Of a stretch of DNA of 64,000 bases, positions 1 to 11,040 are shown one piece after another. The notes beneath the pieces were generated by a model that saw only the letters and a program-made list of their open reading frames with translations, was not told the DNA's origin and made no database searches. The position numbers and the translations under genes are program-made. The stretch covers positions 1 through 64,000 of the forward strand of contig WGCA01000044.1 in assembly GCA_015494065.1 (NCBI GenBank). Direction: 5' to 3'. How positions within the stretch are numbered: the first letter of the stretch is position 1; each line of letters starts with the position of its first letter. The DNA is from Thermodesulfobacteriaceae bacterium (GTDB taxonomy: Bacteria > Desulfobacterota > Thermodesulfobacteria > Thermodesulfobacteriales > Thermodesulfatatoraceae).

Positions 1-584
1 GCAAATATCCTCGGGTACCAGACCGGAGCCGGTGTTATGAAATCCTTCACGAAAACCAGGTTCCTCCCCATATTATCGCCCATTGTGAGCAGGTAGCCCG
101 GGTGGCCGTCTTTCTGGCCGAAAACCTCTGTCTGGTGGGGGAAGAAATCGACCGGGCCCTGGTAGAAGCCGGAGGGCTGCTCCATGACCTTACCAAACAT
201 CTGAGTCTCAAGACAGGGGAGAACCACGCCCTTTCGGCCGCCAGACTGTTAGAAAGGCTAGGTTATCCGGAAGTAGCCCGGGTAGTGGCCCAGCATATCT
301 TCTGTCCTCCGGGGCCCCCGGGAAGTCCTATCCGGGAAGAGGAGCTGGTCTACTACGCCGACAAACGGGTTAAGCATACCCAGATCGTGGATTTGAAGGA
401 GCGCTTTTGGGACCTTAAGGAACGTTACGGTCGCAGCGTCTCTTCCCTCATCAGGCTTGACCATTTATACGAACTGACCCGTCTTCTGGAAAGACGCATT
501 TTCAAAAAATTGCCCTTTGGGCCAGAAAAGGTATTGGAGCTCGGAGATGAAAAAGCCAAAGGTAGCGCTTCTGTGCGGGGGTAA
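1..584 (+). CDS. HD-domain (HDIG-type) phosphohydrolase, 5' end outside window
   Basis: The reading frame is open from the window edge; the tracked GTG at 102 is internal. Codons before it continue the domain (PPHIIAHCEQVARV), so the true start lies upstream. The metal-binding HD signature is GGLLHDLTK, followed by a downstream His in VAQHIF, and VYYADKRVKH is the usual late motif of small HDIG proteins. Family members hydrolyse phosphate esters, but the substrate cannot be read here. A standalone HD protein and the C-terminal part of a nucleotidyltransferase-HD fusion are both possible. The 3' end overlaps ddl by 38 nt, suggesting co-transcription. Confidence 0.8.
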   Translation, partial: KYPRVPDRSRCYEILHENQVPPHIIAHCEQVARVAVFLAENLCLVGEEIDRALVEAGGLLHDLTKHLSLKTGENHALSAARLLERLGYPEVARVVAQHIFCPPGPPGSPIREEELVYYADKRVKHTQIVDLKERFWDLKERYGRSVSSLIRLDHLYELTRLLERRIFKKLPFGPEKVLELGDEKAKGSASVRG

Positions 585-1467
585 CTCACCGGAAAGGGAG
601 GTGTCCCTTAAAGGAGGCCAGGCGGTAGCTGAGGCCTTACGCCGGCGGGGCTATCCGGTAGAAATTTTTGACCCGCCAGGAGATTTGCCTTTGTTTGCCC
701 AGCGGGTAAGGGAATTTGACCTGGCCTTTCCCGTGCTGCACGGACCAGGGGGTGAAGACGGGACCATCCAGGGGTTTCTCGAGGCCCTGGGGCTTCCTTA
801 TCTGGGGGCCGGGGTTTTGGGAAGCGCCCTGGCCATGGACAAGTTTTTGAGCAAACTTATCTACCGGGAAGTGGGGCTTAAGGTGCCAGACTTTGTGCTG
901 GTGCGTAAAGGAGAAAGGCCGTCTCCTTTAAAAATACCCTTTCCCGTGGTGGTGAAACCCGTCTCACAGGGCTCAAGTGTGGGGATCTCCCTGGTGGAGG
1001 ACGAGGAAGGACTCCGGCAGGCCCTTTCGCTGGCCTTCCGTTACGAGGAGCGGGTCCTTATCGAGGAAAAGCTTTCTGGACGGGAATTAACGGTGGGCAT
1101 TTTGGGGGAGACCCCTTTGCCGGTGGTGGAGATAAGGCCCGGGGCTGGCCACCCTTTCTTTGATTATCAGGCCAAATATACCCCGGGGGCCACCGAAGAA
1201 TTATGCCCGGCCCCCATCCCTGAGGAAATAGCCTCTGCTGCCAAGAAGGCCGCTTTCCTGGCCCATCAGGCCCTCAATTTGCGGCACGTCAGCCGGACGG
1301 ATTTTATCCTCACGGAGACCGGCGATCTTTACGTCCTGGAAACCAACACCCTCCCCGGGCTTACCGAGACCAGTCTTTTACCTTTAGCAGCCAGGACCGC
1401 AGGCCTTTCCTTTGAAGACTTGGTGGAAAAGATGGTGACCCTCGTGTTAGCGACAGGCGTTTCTTAG
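547..1467 (+). CDS. ddl: D-alanine--D-alanine ligase
   Basis: ATP-dependent ligation of two D-Ala residues for peptidoglycan precursors in the cytoplasm. This is an ATP-grasp enzyme of 306 aa, normal for the family. Visible motifs are LCGGNSPEREVSLKGG at the N-terminus, HGPGGEDGTIQG, VSQGSSVGI in the ATP-grasp fold, and NTLPGLTETSLLP at the C-terminus. The ORF track starts at 517, but ATG 547 follows a GGAG motif and gives the conserved KPKVALLCGG N-terminus. Its last 21 nt overlap the convergent plsC. Confidence 0.96.
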   Translation: MKKPKVALLCGGNSPEREVSLKGGQAVAEALRRRGYPVEIFDPPGDLPLFAQRVREFDLAFPVLHGPGGEDGTIQGFLEALGLPYLGAGVLGSALAMDKFLSKLIYREVGLKVPDFVLVRKGERPSPLKIPFPVVVKPVSQGSSVGISLVEDEEGLRQALSLAFRYEERVLIEEKLSGRELTVGILGETPLPVVEIRPGAGHPFFDYQAKYTPGATEELCPAPIPEEIASAAKKAAFLAHQALNLRHVSRTDFILTETGDLYVLETNTLPGLTETSLLPLAARTAGLSFEDLVEKMVTLVLATGVS

Positions 1468-2175
1468 CCCTTCTTCGATGCGCAGACGTACCAGGTGGGC
1501 CAGTTGGGTCTTTTCTTTTAAGCTCAGGCCCCGGGTGGGAATGGGGGGAAAGAGGCGCACCCTTACCAGCCCCGGCCTGACGTAGAGCTTGCCTTTGGGC
1601 ATGATCTTTCGGGTTCCGCAAAGCGCCACCGCCACCACCGGCTTCTGGCTTTTGATGGCCAGGGCAAAACCCCCGGTCTTAAAGGGCAGGAGTCTACCGT
1701 CCTGGCTCCTGGTGCCTTCAGGAAAGATCACCACCGAAAAACCCGCCTTTATCTTTTCGGCGGCGGCCAGGAGGCTTTCATAGCCCTTGCGGGGATTTTC
1801 CCGGTCCACCGGGATATAACCTATGACCTTAAGGGCCCAGCCAAAGAAGGGGATCTGGAAAAGGCTCTTTTTGGCAAGCCATTTTATCTGGTAGGGTAAG
1901 GCCACTTCCAGGACGGGGATATCAAATTGGCTCTGGTGGTTGGCGGCAAAGATATACGCTTCTTTGGGATCAAGGTGTTCCAAACCCCGCACCTCAAGCT
2001 TCACCCCAGTGATGATGAGGATGATTTTTAACCAAAACCGCCCTATTTGGTGGTTAATCTCCCCTTTACGGTCAAAAAAGGCCAGCAAAAAGATGAGCAG
2101 GGCAAAAGGGGGGACGGAGACCAAGACGAACAGGTAGAGCAGGAGGTTGCGGCCCAAGATCTCAAGCTTTTTCAT
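1447..2175 (-). CDS. plsC: 1-acyl-sn-glycerol-3-phosphate acyltransferase (PlsC family)
   Basis: Transfers an acyl chain to lysophosphatidic acid at the inner membrane to make phosphatidic acid. An N-terminal hydrophobic stretch (LLLYLFVLVSVPPFALLIFL) is followed by the acyltransferase HX4D box in NHQSQFD and the second box FPEGTRSQDG. At 242 aa it matches the family. It overlaps cobJ by 14 nt and is probably translated with it, although the two functions are unrelated. Confidence 0.93.
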   Translation of the reverse strand: MKKLEILGRNLLLYLFVLVSVPPFALLIFLLAFFDRKGEINHQIGRFWLKIILIITGVKLEVRGLEHLDPKEAYIFAANHQSQFDIPVLEVALPYQIKWLAKKSLFQIPFFGWALKVIGYIPVDRENPRKGYESLLAAAEKIKAGFSVVIFPEGTRSQDGRLLPFKTGGFALAIKSQKPVVAVALCGTRKIMPKGKLYVRPGLVRVRLFPPIPTRGLSLKEKTQLAHLVRLRIEEGLRNACR

Positions 2176-2944
2176 CAGTTAATTGATATTTTTCCCCGTA
2201 ACCGCGGGGGGTCAGGAAAAAATCACCTATTAACTTGCTCTGGGAATTGCCAATAATAATAAGACTGCTCATGTCTGCCAATGTCGAAATCCTTTCCTTT
2301 TCCGCGAGTGTGGTAAGGACTATCTTTTCCTCTTCCCGCCAGGCCCCCTTCACCAGGGCCAAAGGGGTATCCGGCGGGCGCTGGCGGGCAACGAGCTCTA
2401 AGGCCTCTTTCAGTTGATTTTTTCGCCTCCTGCTCTTGGGGTTATAAAAGACCAGGACGAAGTCCCCTTCGGTGGCCAACCTGATCCTCTTGGTTATTTG
2501 CTCCCAGGGCGTTAAGCGGTCTGATAAGGAAATAAAGGCGCAATCGTTGCTAAGTGGGGCACCCAGCCGTGCGGCTGCGGCGCAAGCCGCCGTAACCCCG
2601 GGAATGATTTCTATACGGACGTGGTAAGGGCTGCGACGAGCCGCCAGGACTTCAAAGACCGGCGCCGACATGCCATAGATAGCCGGGTCACCCCCTGAGA
2701 CTAGGGCCACTGGGCCGTTTTTCTCGGCCAGCGCTAAGGCCTCTTGGGCCCGCTTCACCTCTTCCATCATGGAGGTGGCGCGTACTTCTTTGTCCCGGAT
2801 CAGGTGGGCGATCTGGGCCAGATAGGTGCGGTAACCGAGGACGACCTTGGCTTGCGCCAACGCCTCTTTGGCGGCGATGGTCAAAAGATCATCTTTGCCC
2901 GGTCCGATACCTATGATGAAAAGGGTGTTTTTGGGTGTTGGCAT
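2162..2944 (-). CDS. cobJ: Precorrin-3B/cobalt-precorrin-3 C17-methyltransferase (CobJ/CbiH family)
   Basis: SAM-dependent ring-contracting C17 methylation in cobalamin biosynthesis. The tetrapyrrole-methylase fold is shown by GIGPGKDDLLTIAAKEAL at residues 12-30, VSGGDPAIYGM and the PGVTAACAAAARLGAPL loop. Length (260 aa) fits CobJ/CbiH rather than the longer fused forms. No other cob/cbi gene is in the window. A B12-type radical SAM protein lies about 10 kb away. Whether the anaerobic (CbiH) or aerobic (CobJ) route is used cannot be told from this gene alone; an anaerobe would use the cobalt-first route. Confidence 0.88.
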   Translation of the reverse strand: MPTPKNTLFIIGIGPGKDDLLTIAAKEALAQAKVVLGYRTYLAQIAHLIRDKEVRATSMMEEVKRAQEALALAEKNGPVALVSGGDPAIYGMSAPVFEVLAARRSPYHVRIEIIPGVTAACAAAARLGAPLSNDCAFISLSDRLTPWEQITKRIRLATEGDFVLVFYNPKSRRRKNQLKEALELVARQRPPDTPLALVKGAWREEEKIVLTTLAEKERISTLADMSSLIIIGNSQSKLIGDFFLTPRGYGEKYQLTDEKA

Positions 2945-3000
2945 AGGGCTTAAACCTTTGCTAAACTTTCATCTGTTTCTAAAACGAATTATCTATCAAG

Positions 3001-4887
3001 ATGGCCATCATTAACAATAAAAACGTTTCTCAAGCCGATCTTTTAGCCGAAGCCCTCTACGAGAGTGAAATCAAGTTCCGTACTTTAACCGAATCCGCCG
3101 CGGTAGGCATCTTCCTTTACCGGGAACGTTTCCTTTACGTAAACCCGGCCTTTGAAGCTATTACCTGCTATAAACTCGAAGAACTTAAAGGGCGTTATTT
3201 ATGGGACATCGTACACCCTGATTTTAAAGACTTGGTAAAGGAACGGGCCCTGGCCCGTTTAAGGGGGGAAAACCCGCCTGCCCACTACGAAGTGAAGATT
3301 ATTACCAAAGACGGGAAGGAGAAATGGCTAGAAGTGACGGCGGCGGTCTTTGAACAGGAAGGGAAAGTAGTGGGGATAGGGACCGCCGTTGACATCACCA
3401 AGCAGAAACTCTTTGCCCAAAGGCTTGAAGAGACTCTGGCCAAATACCAGGCCATTCTCAACGCCTTTGAAGGGCTAATATACGCGGTTTCTCCCTTTTT
3501 CGAGATCCATTTCGCCAACCGCAAATTAAAAGAAAAATGTAGCCAGGAATTGGGAGGCAAAACCTGTTATCAGGTGTTGTATCACCGTGAGCAGCCCTGC
3601 CCGTGGTGCGTAAACGAAAAGGTCCTAAAAGGGGAGGTGGTCCAAAAAGAGATATTCGTTCCCCGGGAAAATAGGTGGTATCAGGTGGTGAGCACCCCCC
3701 TTTACTATCCCTCAGGGGCGCGGTTCGCCCTCCACCTTTTAGTAGATATCACGCCGCAGAAACGGGCCCAAGAGGAACTCTTACGTACTACCAAGCTCGA
3801 GTCTCTGGCCCTGCTCGCGGGCGGAATCGCCCACGATTTTAATAATTTTTTGACGGCCATTTTGGGAAATCTCACCCTCCTTCGTCTCAAGGCCAGGCTT
3901 TCCCCAAAAGAAGAAAAACTCTTGCGCCAGGCAGAAAAGGCCTGCCTCAAAGCCCAGGGGCTGACTAAACAGCTTCTTACCTTTGCCAAGGGTGGTTCCC
4001 CTATCAAAAAAACCGCCCCCCTGGAGGAGCTCTTGCGGGAAACCATTTCCTTCTGTCTGAGGGGTTCTCAGATAGATTGGCACCTGGAAGTAGACGACGA
4101 CCTATTCCTGGTAGACATCGATACCGTCCAATTTGGCCAGGTCATCAGTAACCTGGTTATTAACGCCAAACAGGCCATGCCTCAGGGAGGGAATTTGTGG
4201 GTTAAGGCCCGCAATCTGATCCTCAAAGAAGCCCGGGGTCCTTTACCTTCGGGAAAATACGTGGAACTGGTCTTTAAGGACGAGGGCAGCGGGATACCGG
4301 CCAAATACCTCAATAAGATCTTTGATCCTTATTTTACCACCAAAAAAGACGGCAGTGGCCTGGGGTTAGCCATCTGTTATTCCATCGTAAAGAAACACGG
4401 GGGCTATATCGAAGTAGAATCTGAGGAGGGGAAGGGGGCCCTTTTTCGGATCTATCTCCCTGCCAGTGATAAAGAAAGGGTGGCCTCCCCTAGGCTTAAA
4501 CAACAGGAAATTTTTAAAGGTCACGGGCACGTCCTGGTCTTTGACGACGAGGAAAGTGTGCGGGAGACCCTAAGGGAAGCCCTGGAAATGGCGGGTTTTA
4601 AAGTAGAAGTGGCGGGCGAGGGGCACGAGGCCCTGGCCAAATTGCAGGAGGCCAACCAGCGGGGGGATCCCTTTGATCTGGCCATCCTGGACCTTACGGT
4701 GCCCGGGGGACTGGGGGGTAAAGAACTCCTGCCAGCCCTCAAACAACTAAAACCTGACCTCAAGACCATCCTAATGAGCGGGTATCCCACCGAAGAAAAA
4801 AAGCCCTTCGGTTTCGACGCCTTCTTAAAGAAGCCCTTTTCCATCCCTGAGCTTTACGCCACGGTCAAAAAAGTCCTCTATGGTTAA
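3001..4887 (+). CDS. Hybrid sensor histidine kinase: PAS-PAS-HisKA-HATPase-receiver
   Basis: 628 aa with no evident membrane segment, so probably a cytoplasmic sensor. Two PAS domains (about residues 28-135 and 150-250; the second contains the pair CPWC) precede the phospho-acceptor box GGIAHDFNNFL with His278. The ATPase has NLVINAKQAM, DEGSGIP and GSGLGLAICYSIVKKHGG. A C-terminal receiver carries LAILDLTVPGG with Asp564 and a late KKPF. No output regulator is adjacent, so the partner is unknown. The ATG at 3001 has no Shine-Dalgarno sequence in front of it (see findings). Confidence 0.93.
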   Translation: MAIINNKNVSQADLLAEALYESEIKFRTLTESAAVGIFLYRERFLYVNPAFEAITCYKLEELKGRYLWDIVHPDFKDLVKERALARLRGENPPAHYEVKIITKDGKEKWLEVTAAVFEQEGKVVGIGTAVDITKQKLFAQRLEETLAKYQAILNAFEGLIYAVSPFFEIHFANRKLKEKCSQELGGKTCYQVLYHREQPCPWCVNEKVLKGEVVQKEIFVPRENRWYQVVSTPLYYPSGARFALHLLVDITPQKRAQEELLRTTKLESLALLAGGIAHDFNNFLTAILGNLTLLRLKARLSPKEEKLLRQAEKACLKAQGLTKQLLTFAKGGSPIKKTAPLEELLRETISFCLRGSQIDWHLEVDDDLFLVDIDTVQFGQVISNLVINAKQAMPQGGNLWVKARNLILKEARGPLPSGKYVELVFKDEGSGIPAKYLNKIFDPYFTTKKDGSGLGLAICYSIVKKHGGYIEVESEEGKGALFRIYLPASDKERVASPRLKQQEIFKGHGHVLVFDDEESVRETLREALEMAGFKVEVAGEGHEALAKLQEANQRGDPFDLAILDLTVPGGLGGKELLPALKQLKPDLKTILMSGYPTEEKKPFGFDAFLKKPFSIPELYATVKKVLYG

Positions 4888-5827
4888 CCTATGTGCCCGT
4901 TTTTTTATGATAGCCCCACCCCGAAGGCCCCTTATTCTGGAAGAAAAGGACGAGATCCGAAGTTTAGGCCTTAGGCATTTTATCTTTTTCAAAGAGCACT
5001 TCAGTGACCGGACTTTCTGGGAAAATTTAAAAAGGGAATTGCAGGCCTTATCTCCCCCTGGTCTCTGGGCGGTGGACCAGGAAGGAGGGCCGGTGACCCG
5101 TATTACCCCTCCCCTTTTTCCGGCCCTTAAAGCCCCTTTGAGCCTGGCCCAGGAAGAGGAACCGGAGCAGGCGGTGCGGGAGGCGGCCCTTTTGTGTGCC
5201 CGAAACCTCAAAAAACTAGGCCTTAATTTCAACCTGGCCCCGGTGCTGGATCTGGCAGGGGAGGGAGCCCCTCCTTTTCTCAGGGGACGGACCTTCGGTG
5301 AAGATCCTTCTTTGACCGCAAGACTCGGGGTTACCTATATCAAGGCCTTCAATCAGGTTGGCCTTTATTGTTGCGGCAAACATTTTCCCGGTCTGGGAGG
5401 GGTGGAGGTCGACCCTCACCTAAGGCTGCCGGTTAAAGAACGTCTTGACGAAAGGGACCTGATCCCTTTCAGGGCGGCGGTCAAAGCCGGTCTTCCTGCC
5501 ATGATGACCACCCACCTCCTGGTGCCTTCTTTGGCCGCAGACCCGGTCACCTATTCTCCTAAGTTTGTGCGTTTTTTAAGGGAAGAGCTTGGTTTTCGTG
5601 GCATAGTCCTTACCGATGACCTCTTTATGGGCGGGGCCTTGGTTGGCATAGACCTTGAGGAAGCGGTGCTCAAGGCCTTTTTAGCAGGGCATGACCTCAT
5701 GCTCCTTTGCGGGGATTTCGCTAAGTCTCTGGCGGCCTTGGCCGCCTTCTGTCAGGAGGTCCAGCAATCCCAGGCCCTTAAAGAGGAAATGTTAGCCCGC
5801 CTTTCTTCTCGCCTATTGCCTCTTTAA
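4880..5827 (+). CDS. nagZ: Glycoside hydrolase family 3, NagZ-like beta-N-acetylhexosaminidase
   Basis: Likely removes N-acetylglucosamine from muropeptides during cell-wall recycling. GH3 hallmarks: WAVDQEGGPVTRI, NLAPVLDLA, the GRTFGEDP segment, KHFPGLGGVEVDPHLRLP (NagZ-type His/Asp region) and VLTDDLFMGG with the predicted nucleophile Asp. Length 315 aa is typical of bacterial NagZ. The start overlaps the kinase stop by 8 nt; the early ARFFMIAP segment aligns with the usual NagZ N-terminus and supports ATG 4880. No signal peptide is convincing, which fits a cytoplasmic enzyme. Confidence 0.9.
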   Translation: MVNLCARFFMIAPPRRPLILEEKDEIRSLGLRHFIFFKEHFSDRTFWENLKRELQALSPPGLWAVDQEGGPVTRITPPLFPALKAPLSLAQEEEPEQAVREAALLCARNLKKLGLNFNLAPVLDLAGEGAPPFLRGRTFGEDPSLTARLGVTYIKAFNQVGLYCCGKHFPGLGGVEVDPHLRLPVKERLDERDLIPFRAAVKAGLPAMMTTHLLVPSLAADPVTYSPKFVRFLREELGFRGIVLTDDLFMGGALVGIDLEEAVLKAFLAGHDLMLLCGDFAKSLAALAAFCQEVQQSQALKEEMLARLSSRLLPL

Positions 5828-5878
5828 GGCGAAAGTGTTAAAGGCTTGAGAGCTAAATTGGCCCGTAAGGAGTGGGTG

Positions 5879-7762
5879 ATGCTTGATTTTTTGCGCCAGC
5901 GCGCGGGTTCCTGGATGGTCAAGGCCCTTTTGGCCGCCATCATAATCGTTTTTATTTTCTGGGGGGTAGGTACCTTTCGGACCAGGCAGGCCAATCTCCT
6001 GGCGGAAGTAAACGGCAAGCCCATCACCCTTACCGAATACCAGACCCTTTACGCCCAGAAACTAAGGCAGCTCCAAAACCTCCTGGGCCCCCATTTTAAC
6101 GAAGAACTCCTAAAACAACTTCAGCTCCCGGCCCAGGTCTTTGAGGAACTGGTCCGCAAACGTTTGCTCGCCCAGGTGGCCAAAGAGATGGGGGTTTCCG
6201 TGGCCCCTAAAGAAATCCAGTTGGCCATCTCCCAAATGCCGGTTTTTCAAACCAACGGCCGTTTCGATCCCCAGCGTTACCAGCTGGTCCTGCGCAGCCT
6301 CCACCTCAATCCCGCTGATTTCGAAGAAATGGTACGGACCGATCTCCTTGAGGCCAAAGTGAAGCATCTTTTCACCGCCCCCATCTTGGCCACGGATAAC
6401 GAAGTTAAAGAATGGTTTAATTTCCAGCATGAGCAGTTGAAATTGGCTTACGTAAAAATACCGCTAGATACCTGTCTCAAAGAAGTAAAAGTTTCCGAAA
6501 AGGAGCTTAAGGAGTATTACGAAAAAAACAAAGAAAAGTATCGTACCCCTTTAAAGATAGCTATTACGTATTATTTGCTAAGCTTTGATAAACTCAAGAA
6601 AGAGCTAAATATTTCAGAAGAAGAAATAAAGAATTATTACATTTCCCATAAAGAAGAATTTACTATTCCGGAAAAGAGGAAGTTAAGGCACATTTTAATC
6701 GCTAAAAAGAAGGGCGAAAACGAAGAAGAATTACTAAAACGGGCCCAAGAAATAAGACAAAAGATAAAAGACGCCCAAAACTTCGCAGAAATGGCCAGGA
6801 AATATTCTGATGACCCCCACAGCAAGGAAGAAGGGGGAGACCTGGGGTGGGTAACGGCGAACGAACTTTTTGAAAGCTTAAGGGAGGTGGTTTTTTCCGC
6901 CAAAGAGGGGGAAATCATTGGGCCCTTGAGGAGTCCTTTGGGTTATCACATCATCCTGGTCGAGAAGATAAAACCGGCCCGGACCAAGTCCCTGGCTGCA
7001 GTAAAAGGAGAGATACGTAAGAAGTTGGTGGCACAGAGGCTTAAAACTTACGCCTGGGATAAGGCCAACCAGATATACGACGAGATCATTCTGTTAGGGG
7101 GGCTTACGGAGTGGGCCAAAAAGAACCACGTTTCCTTGAAGACCACGCCCCTTTTTGACCCGGAAAACCCGCCGGCAAATCTCCCTCCTGAAGTGGTCAA
7201 GGCCGCCTTAAAACTGGAAGAAGGTGAGCTCGGGCCTATCGTTGAGACCCCTGATGGACTTATCATTTTTAAGCTGGCCCGCAGAGAAGAACCCAAGATC
7301 CCGCCCTTTGAGAAGGTGAAAGATAAGGTGGCGCAGGATTTTTCACGCGCAAAGGCCCTTGGGCTTTGTGGCCAGCGGGCACAGAGGATTTTAAAGGCCC
7401 TTGAGACCAGCAAAGACCCTCAAAAAATACTCCAAAAGGAAGGCTTAAAACTTTTCCAGACCCCTTATTTTGCCCGGGTTGAGGGAGAAAACGCGGGGTT
7501 GCCCCCTGAGGTTTTAAGGGTGGTACGTGGGTTTGCCCGTCAAGGCCGGTGGTATGAAGAGCCCATTCTGGCGGGAGATACCTATTATCTCGTTAAACTG
7601 CTTGAGATTAAACCTCCCAAAGAGGAAGAGCTTGTCCGTCAGAAAAAGACCCTTAAGGAGGAATTGACGGCGCGTAAGCGGCAGGAGGCCTTTTCTGCCT
7701 GGTACCGCCATCTGCGCGCCAACGCAGAGGTCAAACTTTACCGGGAATTACCAAAGTTTTAG
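5879..7762 (+). CDS. ppiD: PpiD-like membrane-anchored peptidyl-prolyl isomerase/chaperone
   Basis: 627 aa, probably a periplasmic folding factor at the inner-membrane translocon exit. A cytoplasmic start [17 protein letters not shown] leads into one membrane helix (about 18-34), then a SurA-like helical N-domain, then a parvulin PPIC domain at about 266-365 ([46 protein letters not shown]). ATG 5879 follows AAGGAG at good spacing; the tracked TTG at 5846 is less likely. A linker region around 6470-6800 is distinctly AT-rich and lysine/glutamate-rich compared with the rest of the gene. Confidence 0.9.
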   Translation: MLDFLRQRAGSWMVKALLAAIIIVFIFWGVGTFRTRQANLLAEVNGKPITLTEYQTLYAQKLRQLQNLLGPHFNEELLKQLQLPAQVFEELVRKRLLAQVAKEMGVSVAPKEIQLAISQMPVFQTNGRFDPQRYQLVLRSLHLNPADFEEMVRTDLLEAKVKHLFTAPILATDNEVKEWFNFQHEQLKLAYVKIPLDTCLKEVKVSEKELKEYYEKNKEKYRTPLKIAITYYLLSFDKLKKELNISEEEIKNYYISHKEEFTIPEKRKLRHILIAKKKGENEEELLKRAQEIRQKIKDAQNFAEMARKYSDDPHSKEEGGDLGWVTANELFESLREVVFSAKEGEIIGPLRSPLGYHIILVEKIKPARTKSLAAVKGEIRKKLVAQRLKTYAWDKANQIYDEIILLGGLTEWAKKNHVSLKTTPLFDPENPPANLPPEVVKAALKLEEGELGPIVETPDGLIIFKLARREEPKIPPFEKVKDKVAQDFSRAKALGLCGQRAQRILKALETSKDPQKILQKEGLKLFQTPYFARVEGENAGLPPEVLRVVRGFARQGRWYEEPILAGDTYYLVKLLEIKPPKEEELVRQKKTLKEELTARKRQEAFSAWYRHLRANAEVKLYRELPKF

Positions 7763-7770
7763 GGGAGGCC

Positions 7771-10700
7771 ATGCCTAAAAGAGAAGACCTCAAAAAGATC
7801 CTCATCATCGGTTCCGGGCCCATTGTTATTGGCCAGGCCTGTGAATTTGACTACTCTGGTACCCAGGCCTGTAAGGCCCTTAAAGAAGAGGGGTTTGAGG
7901 TGGTTCTGGTGAATTCTAACCCCGCCACCATCATGACGGACCCGGAAATGGCGGACCGTACCTACGTGGAACCAATTACCCCGGAAGTGGTGGCGGAGAT
8001 CATCAAAGAAGAACGTCCTGACGCCTTGTTGCCTACGCTTGGAGGCCAGACCGGGCTTAACGTGGCTTTTGAAGTGGCCCGGCGGGGGGTGTTAGAAAAA
8101 TACGGGGTGGAGATGATTGCCGCCTCCGCGGAGGTGATCCGTAAGGCCGAGGACCGGGAGGCCTTCAGGGAGGCCATGAAAAATATCGGCCTTAAGGTGC
8201 CTCGGAGTGAGATAGTCACCAGCGTCAAAGAGGCCCTTAAGGCGGCGGAAAAGATCGGCTATCCCATCATCGTAAGGCCGAGTTTTACCCTGGGTGGCAC
8301 CGGGGGCGGGGTGGCCTACAACCGCGAAGAATTGGAAGAAATCGTTACCCAGGGCCTTGAGCTCTCTCTCATCCACCAGGTCATGCTGGAAGAAAGTGTG
8401 CTGGGCTGGAAGGAGTTTGAGCTTGAGGTGATGCGGGACAAAAAGGACAACGTGGTCATCATTTGTCCCATCGAGAATTTTGATCCCATGGGGGTCCACA
8501 CCGGGGATTCCATTACGGTGGCCCCGGCCCAGACCCTCACCGATCGGGAATACCAGCGTATGCGAGACGCGGCCCTGGCCATCATGCGGGAGATCGGGGT
8601 GGATACCGGGGGCTCAAACGTCCAGTTTGCCATTCACCCGCAAACCGGGGAGATGGTGGTCATTGAGATGAACCCCCGGGTGTCCCGGTCTTCGGCTCTG
8701 GCCAGTAAGGCCACGGGGTTTCCCATCGCCAAGATCGCGGCCAAACTGGCGGTGGGCTATACGCTTGACGAAATTCCCAATGATATCACCCGGGAGACCA
8801 TGGCCTCCTTTGAACCCACCATCGATTACGTGGTGGTCAAAGTCCCCCGTTTCACCTTTGAAAAGTTTCCGGAAACCAAAGACGAGCTCACCACCTCTAT
8901 GCGCTCGGTAGGGGAGACCATGGCCATCGGCCGTACCTTTAAGGAAGCTTTGCAAAAGGCTTTAAGGGGGCTTGAGATCGGCCGGGCTGGTCTCGGGGCT
9001 GACGGAAAATCACCTTCGGATAAGGGTCATCTCCCCCCGCGGGAACTCATTATCGAAAAACTACGGATCCCGAACAGTGAACGGGTCTTTTATATCCGGG
9101 AGGCGTTTAAGGCGGGCTTTTCCACCGCCGAAATATACGAACTTACCCACATTGACCCGTGGTTTTTGGAACAGATCCGCCAGATAATCGTAAAAGAAAA
9201 GGAAATAACCCCTGAGAGCTTGAATGACGCCGAAAAACTCTTTGAAGTAAAACGTTACGGCTTCTCGGACAAACAGCTAGCCTTTCTTTGCGGGCGTAGC
9301 GAGGAAGAGGTCGCGGCCCAGAGAAAGGCCCTGGGGATCAGGCCGGTCTACAAACTGGTCGATACCTGTGCCGCGGAGTTTGAGGCCTATACCCCTTATT
9401 ATTATTCGAGTTACGAGGTAGAAAACGAGGCCCGGGTCTCGAAAAAACGCAAGGTGATGATCCTCGGCGGCGGTCCCAACCGGATAGGGCAGGGCATCGA
9501 ATTTGACTATTGTTGCGTACACGCCTCCTTCGGGCTGCGGGAGTTGGGGATCGAGTCCATCATGGTCAACTCCAACCCGGAAACCGTCTCTACCGACTAC
9601 GACACTTCTGACCGGCTCTATTTTGAGCCCCTCACCTTTGAAGACGTGCTCCATATTTACGAACAGGAAGAGCCGGAAGGGGTAATCGTGCAATTCGGGG
9701 GGCAGACCCCCCTTAACCTGGCGGTGCCGCTAGCCAAGGCCGGGGTCAAAATCCTGGGTACTTCGCCAGACAGCATTGACCGGGCCGAAGACCGGGAACG
9801 GTTTACCGCCTTGCTGGACAAGCTCGGGCTTAAGAAACCCCCGGCGGGTACGGCCTACACCATCGAAGAGGCGCTGGAGGTGGCCCGGCGCATAGGCTAC
9901 CCGGTGCTGGTCAGGCCTTCTTACGTACTCGGGGGGCGGGCCATGCAGATCGTCTGGGACGAAGAAAACCTCAAACGCTATATGGCCACCGCCGCCCTGG
10001 TGAACCCGGAACACCCCGTACTCATCGACAAGTTTCTGGAACAGGCCGTAGAGGTAGACGTGGACGCCATCTCAGACGGGACCCTTACCGTCATTGGCGG
10101 TATCATGGAACACATCGAAGAGGCGGGGATCCATTCCGGGGATTCCGCCTGCGTCATCCCCCCCATTTCGATCTCCCGCAAGATGATAGCCGAGATCAAG
10201 GAAGCCACCCGGGCCCTGGCGAGAGAACTGAACGTGATCGGGCTCATGAATATCCAGTTCGCCATCAAAGACGAAGAATTATTCGTGCTTGAGGTAAACC
10301 CCCGGGCCTCCCGGACCATTCCTTTCGTTTCCAAGGCCATAGGGGTGCCGCTGGCCCGTTTGGCCACCTGGGTCATGATGGGCAAGACCCTCAAAGAGAT
10401 CGGCTTTACCAAAGAGATCGAGCCTTCTCATATCTCGGTGAAAGAGGCTGTCTTTCCTTTCAGGCGTTTCCCCGGGGTGGACGTATTGCTTGGGCCGGAG
10501 ATGAAATCCACCGGCGAGGTGATGGGCATTGACCTTGATTTTGGGCTGGCTTACGCCAAGGCGCAGCTGGCCGCCGGGATGCGCTTGCCCACCAAAGGGC
10601 GGGTCTTTATTTCCGTAAAGGATCCAGACAAACCCCTGGTGGTCGAGATCGCCAAGGAGCTTTACCAGTTGGGGTTTGAGATCGTGGCCACCAAAGGCAC

Positions 10701-11034
10701 TGCCGAGGTTTTGCGCCAGGCTGGCATCAGTGTAAGGGTCATCCCCAAAATCTCGGACAGGGTCCGTCCCAACGCGGTCGATCTCTTGAAAAACGGAGAG
10801 TTTGCCCTGGTCATCAATACGGCCCAGGGCAAAGTGAGCCGGGAGGACGCCTACCTTATCCGCCGTTACGCCATGGAGCTCGAAGTCCCCTACGCCACCA
10901 CCATCTCCTGTGCCCGGGCCATGGTACAGGCCATAAAGAGTCTAAAAGAGGCCCGGTTCCAGGTAAGACCTTTGCAAGAGTATTACCGCAAACTTCCTGA
11001 TTCCTATTACGTCCGCCGCGGTCTGATCACCTAA
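7771..11034 (+). CDS. carB: Carbamoyl-phosphate synthase large subunit
   Basis: Makes carbamoyl phosphate from bicarbonate, ATP and glutamine-derived ammonia for pyrimidines and arginine. 1087 aa, full length. The first ATP-grasp half starts at [22 protein letters not shown]. The second starts near residue 559 with [20 protein letters not shown]. The C-terminal MGS-like allosteric domain begins near residue 943. The RBS is GGGGAGG directly before ATG 7771. The small subunit carA is not in this window. It is followed by a strong inverted repeat before motA. Confidence 0.98.
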   Translation: MPKREDLKKILIIGSGPIVIGQACEFDYSGTQACKALKEEGFEVVLVNSNPATIMTDPEMADRTYVEPITPEVVAEIIKEERPDALLPTLGGQTGLNVAFEVARRGVLEKYGVEMIAASAEVIRKAEDREAFREAMKNIGLKVPRSEIVTSVKEALKAAEKIGYPIIVRPSFTLGGTGGGVAYNREELEEIVTQGLELSLIHQVMLEESVLGWKEFELEVMRDKKDNVVIICPIENFDPMGVHTGDSITVAPAQTLTDREYQRMRDAALAIMREIGVDTGGSNVQFAIHPQTGEMVVIEMNPRVSRSSALASKATGFPIAKIAAKLAVGYTLDEIPNDITRETMASFEPTIDYVVVKVPRFTFEKFPETKDELTTSMRSVGETMAIGRTFKEALQKALRGLEIGRAGLGADGKSPSDKGHLPPRELIIEKLRIPNSERVFYIREAFKAGFSTAEIYELTHIDPWFLEQIRQIIVKEKEITPESLNDAEKLFEVKRYGFSDKQLAFLCGRSEEEVAAQRKALGIRPVYKLVDTCAAEFEAYTPYYYSSYEVENEARVSKKRKVMILGGGPNRIGQGIEFDYCCVHASFGLRELGIESIMVNSNPETVSTDYDTSDRLYFEPLTFEDVLHIYEQEEPEGVIVQFGGQTPLNLAVPLAKAGVKILGTSPDSIDRAEDRERFTALLDKLGLKKPPAGTAYTIEEALEVARRIGYPVLVRPSYVLGGRAMQIVWDEENLKRYMATAALVNPEHPVLIDKFLEQAVEVDVDAISDGTLTVIGGIMEHIEEAGIHSGDSACVIPPISISRKMIAEIKEATRALARELNVIGLMNIQFAIKDEELFVLEVNPRASRTIPFVSKAIGVPLARLATWVMMGKTLKEIGFTKEIEPSHISVKEAVFPFRRFPGVDVLLGPEMKSTGEVMGIDLDFGLAYAKAQLAAGMRLPTKGRVFISVKDPDKPLVVEIAKELYQLGFEIVATKGTAEVLRQAGISVRVIPKISDRVRPNAVDLLKNGEFALVINTAQGKVSREDAYLIRRYAMELEVPYATTISCARAMVQAIKSLKEARFQVRPLQEYYRKLPDSYYVRRGLIT

Positions 11035-11040
11035 ATACAT

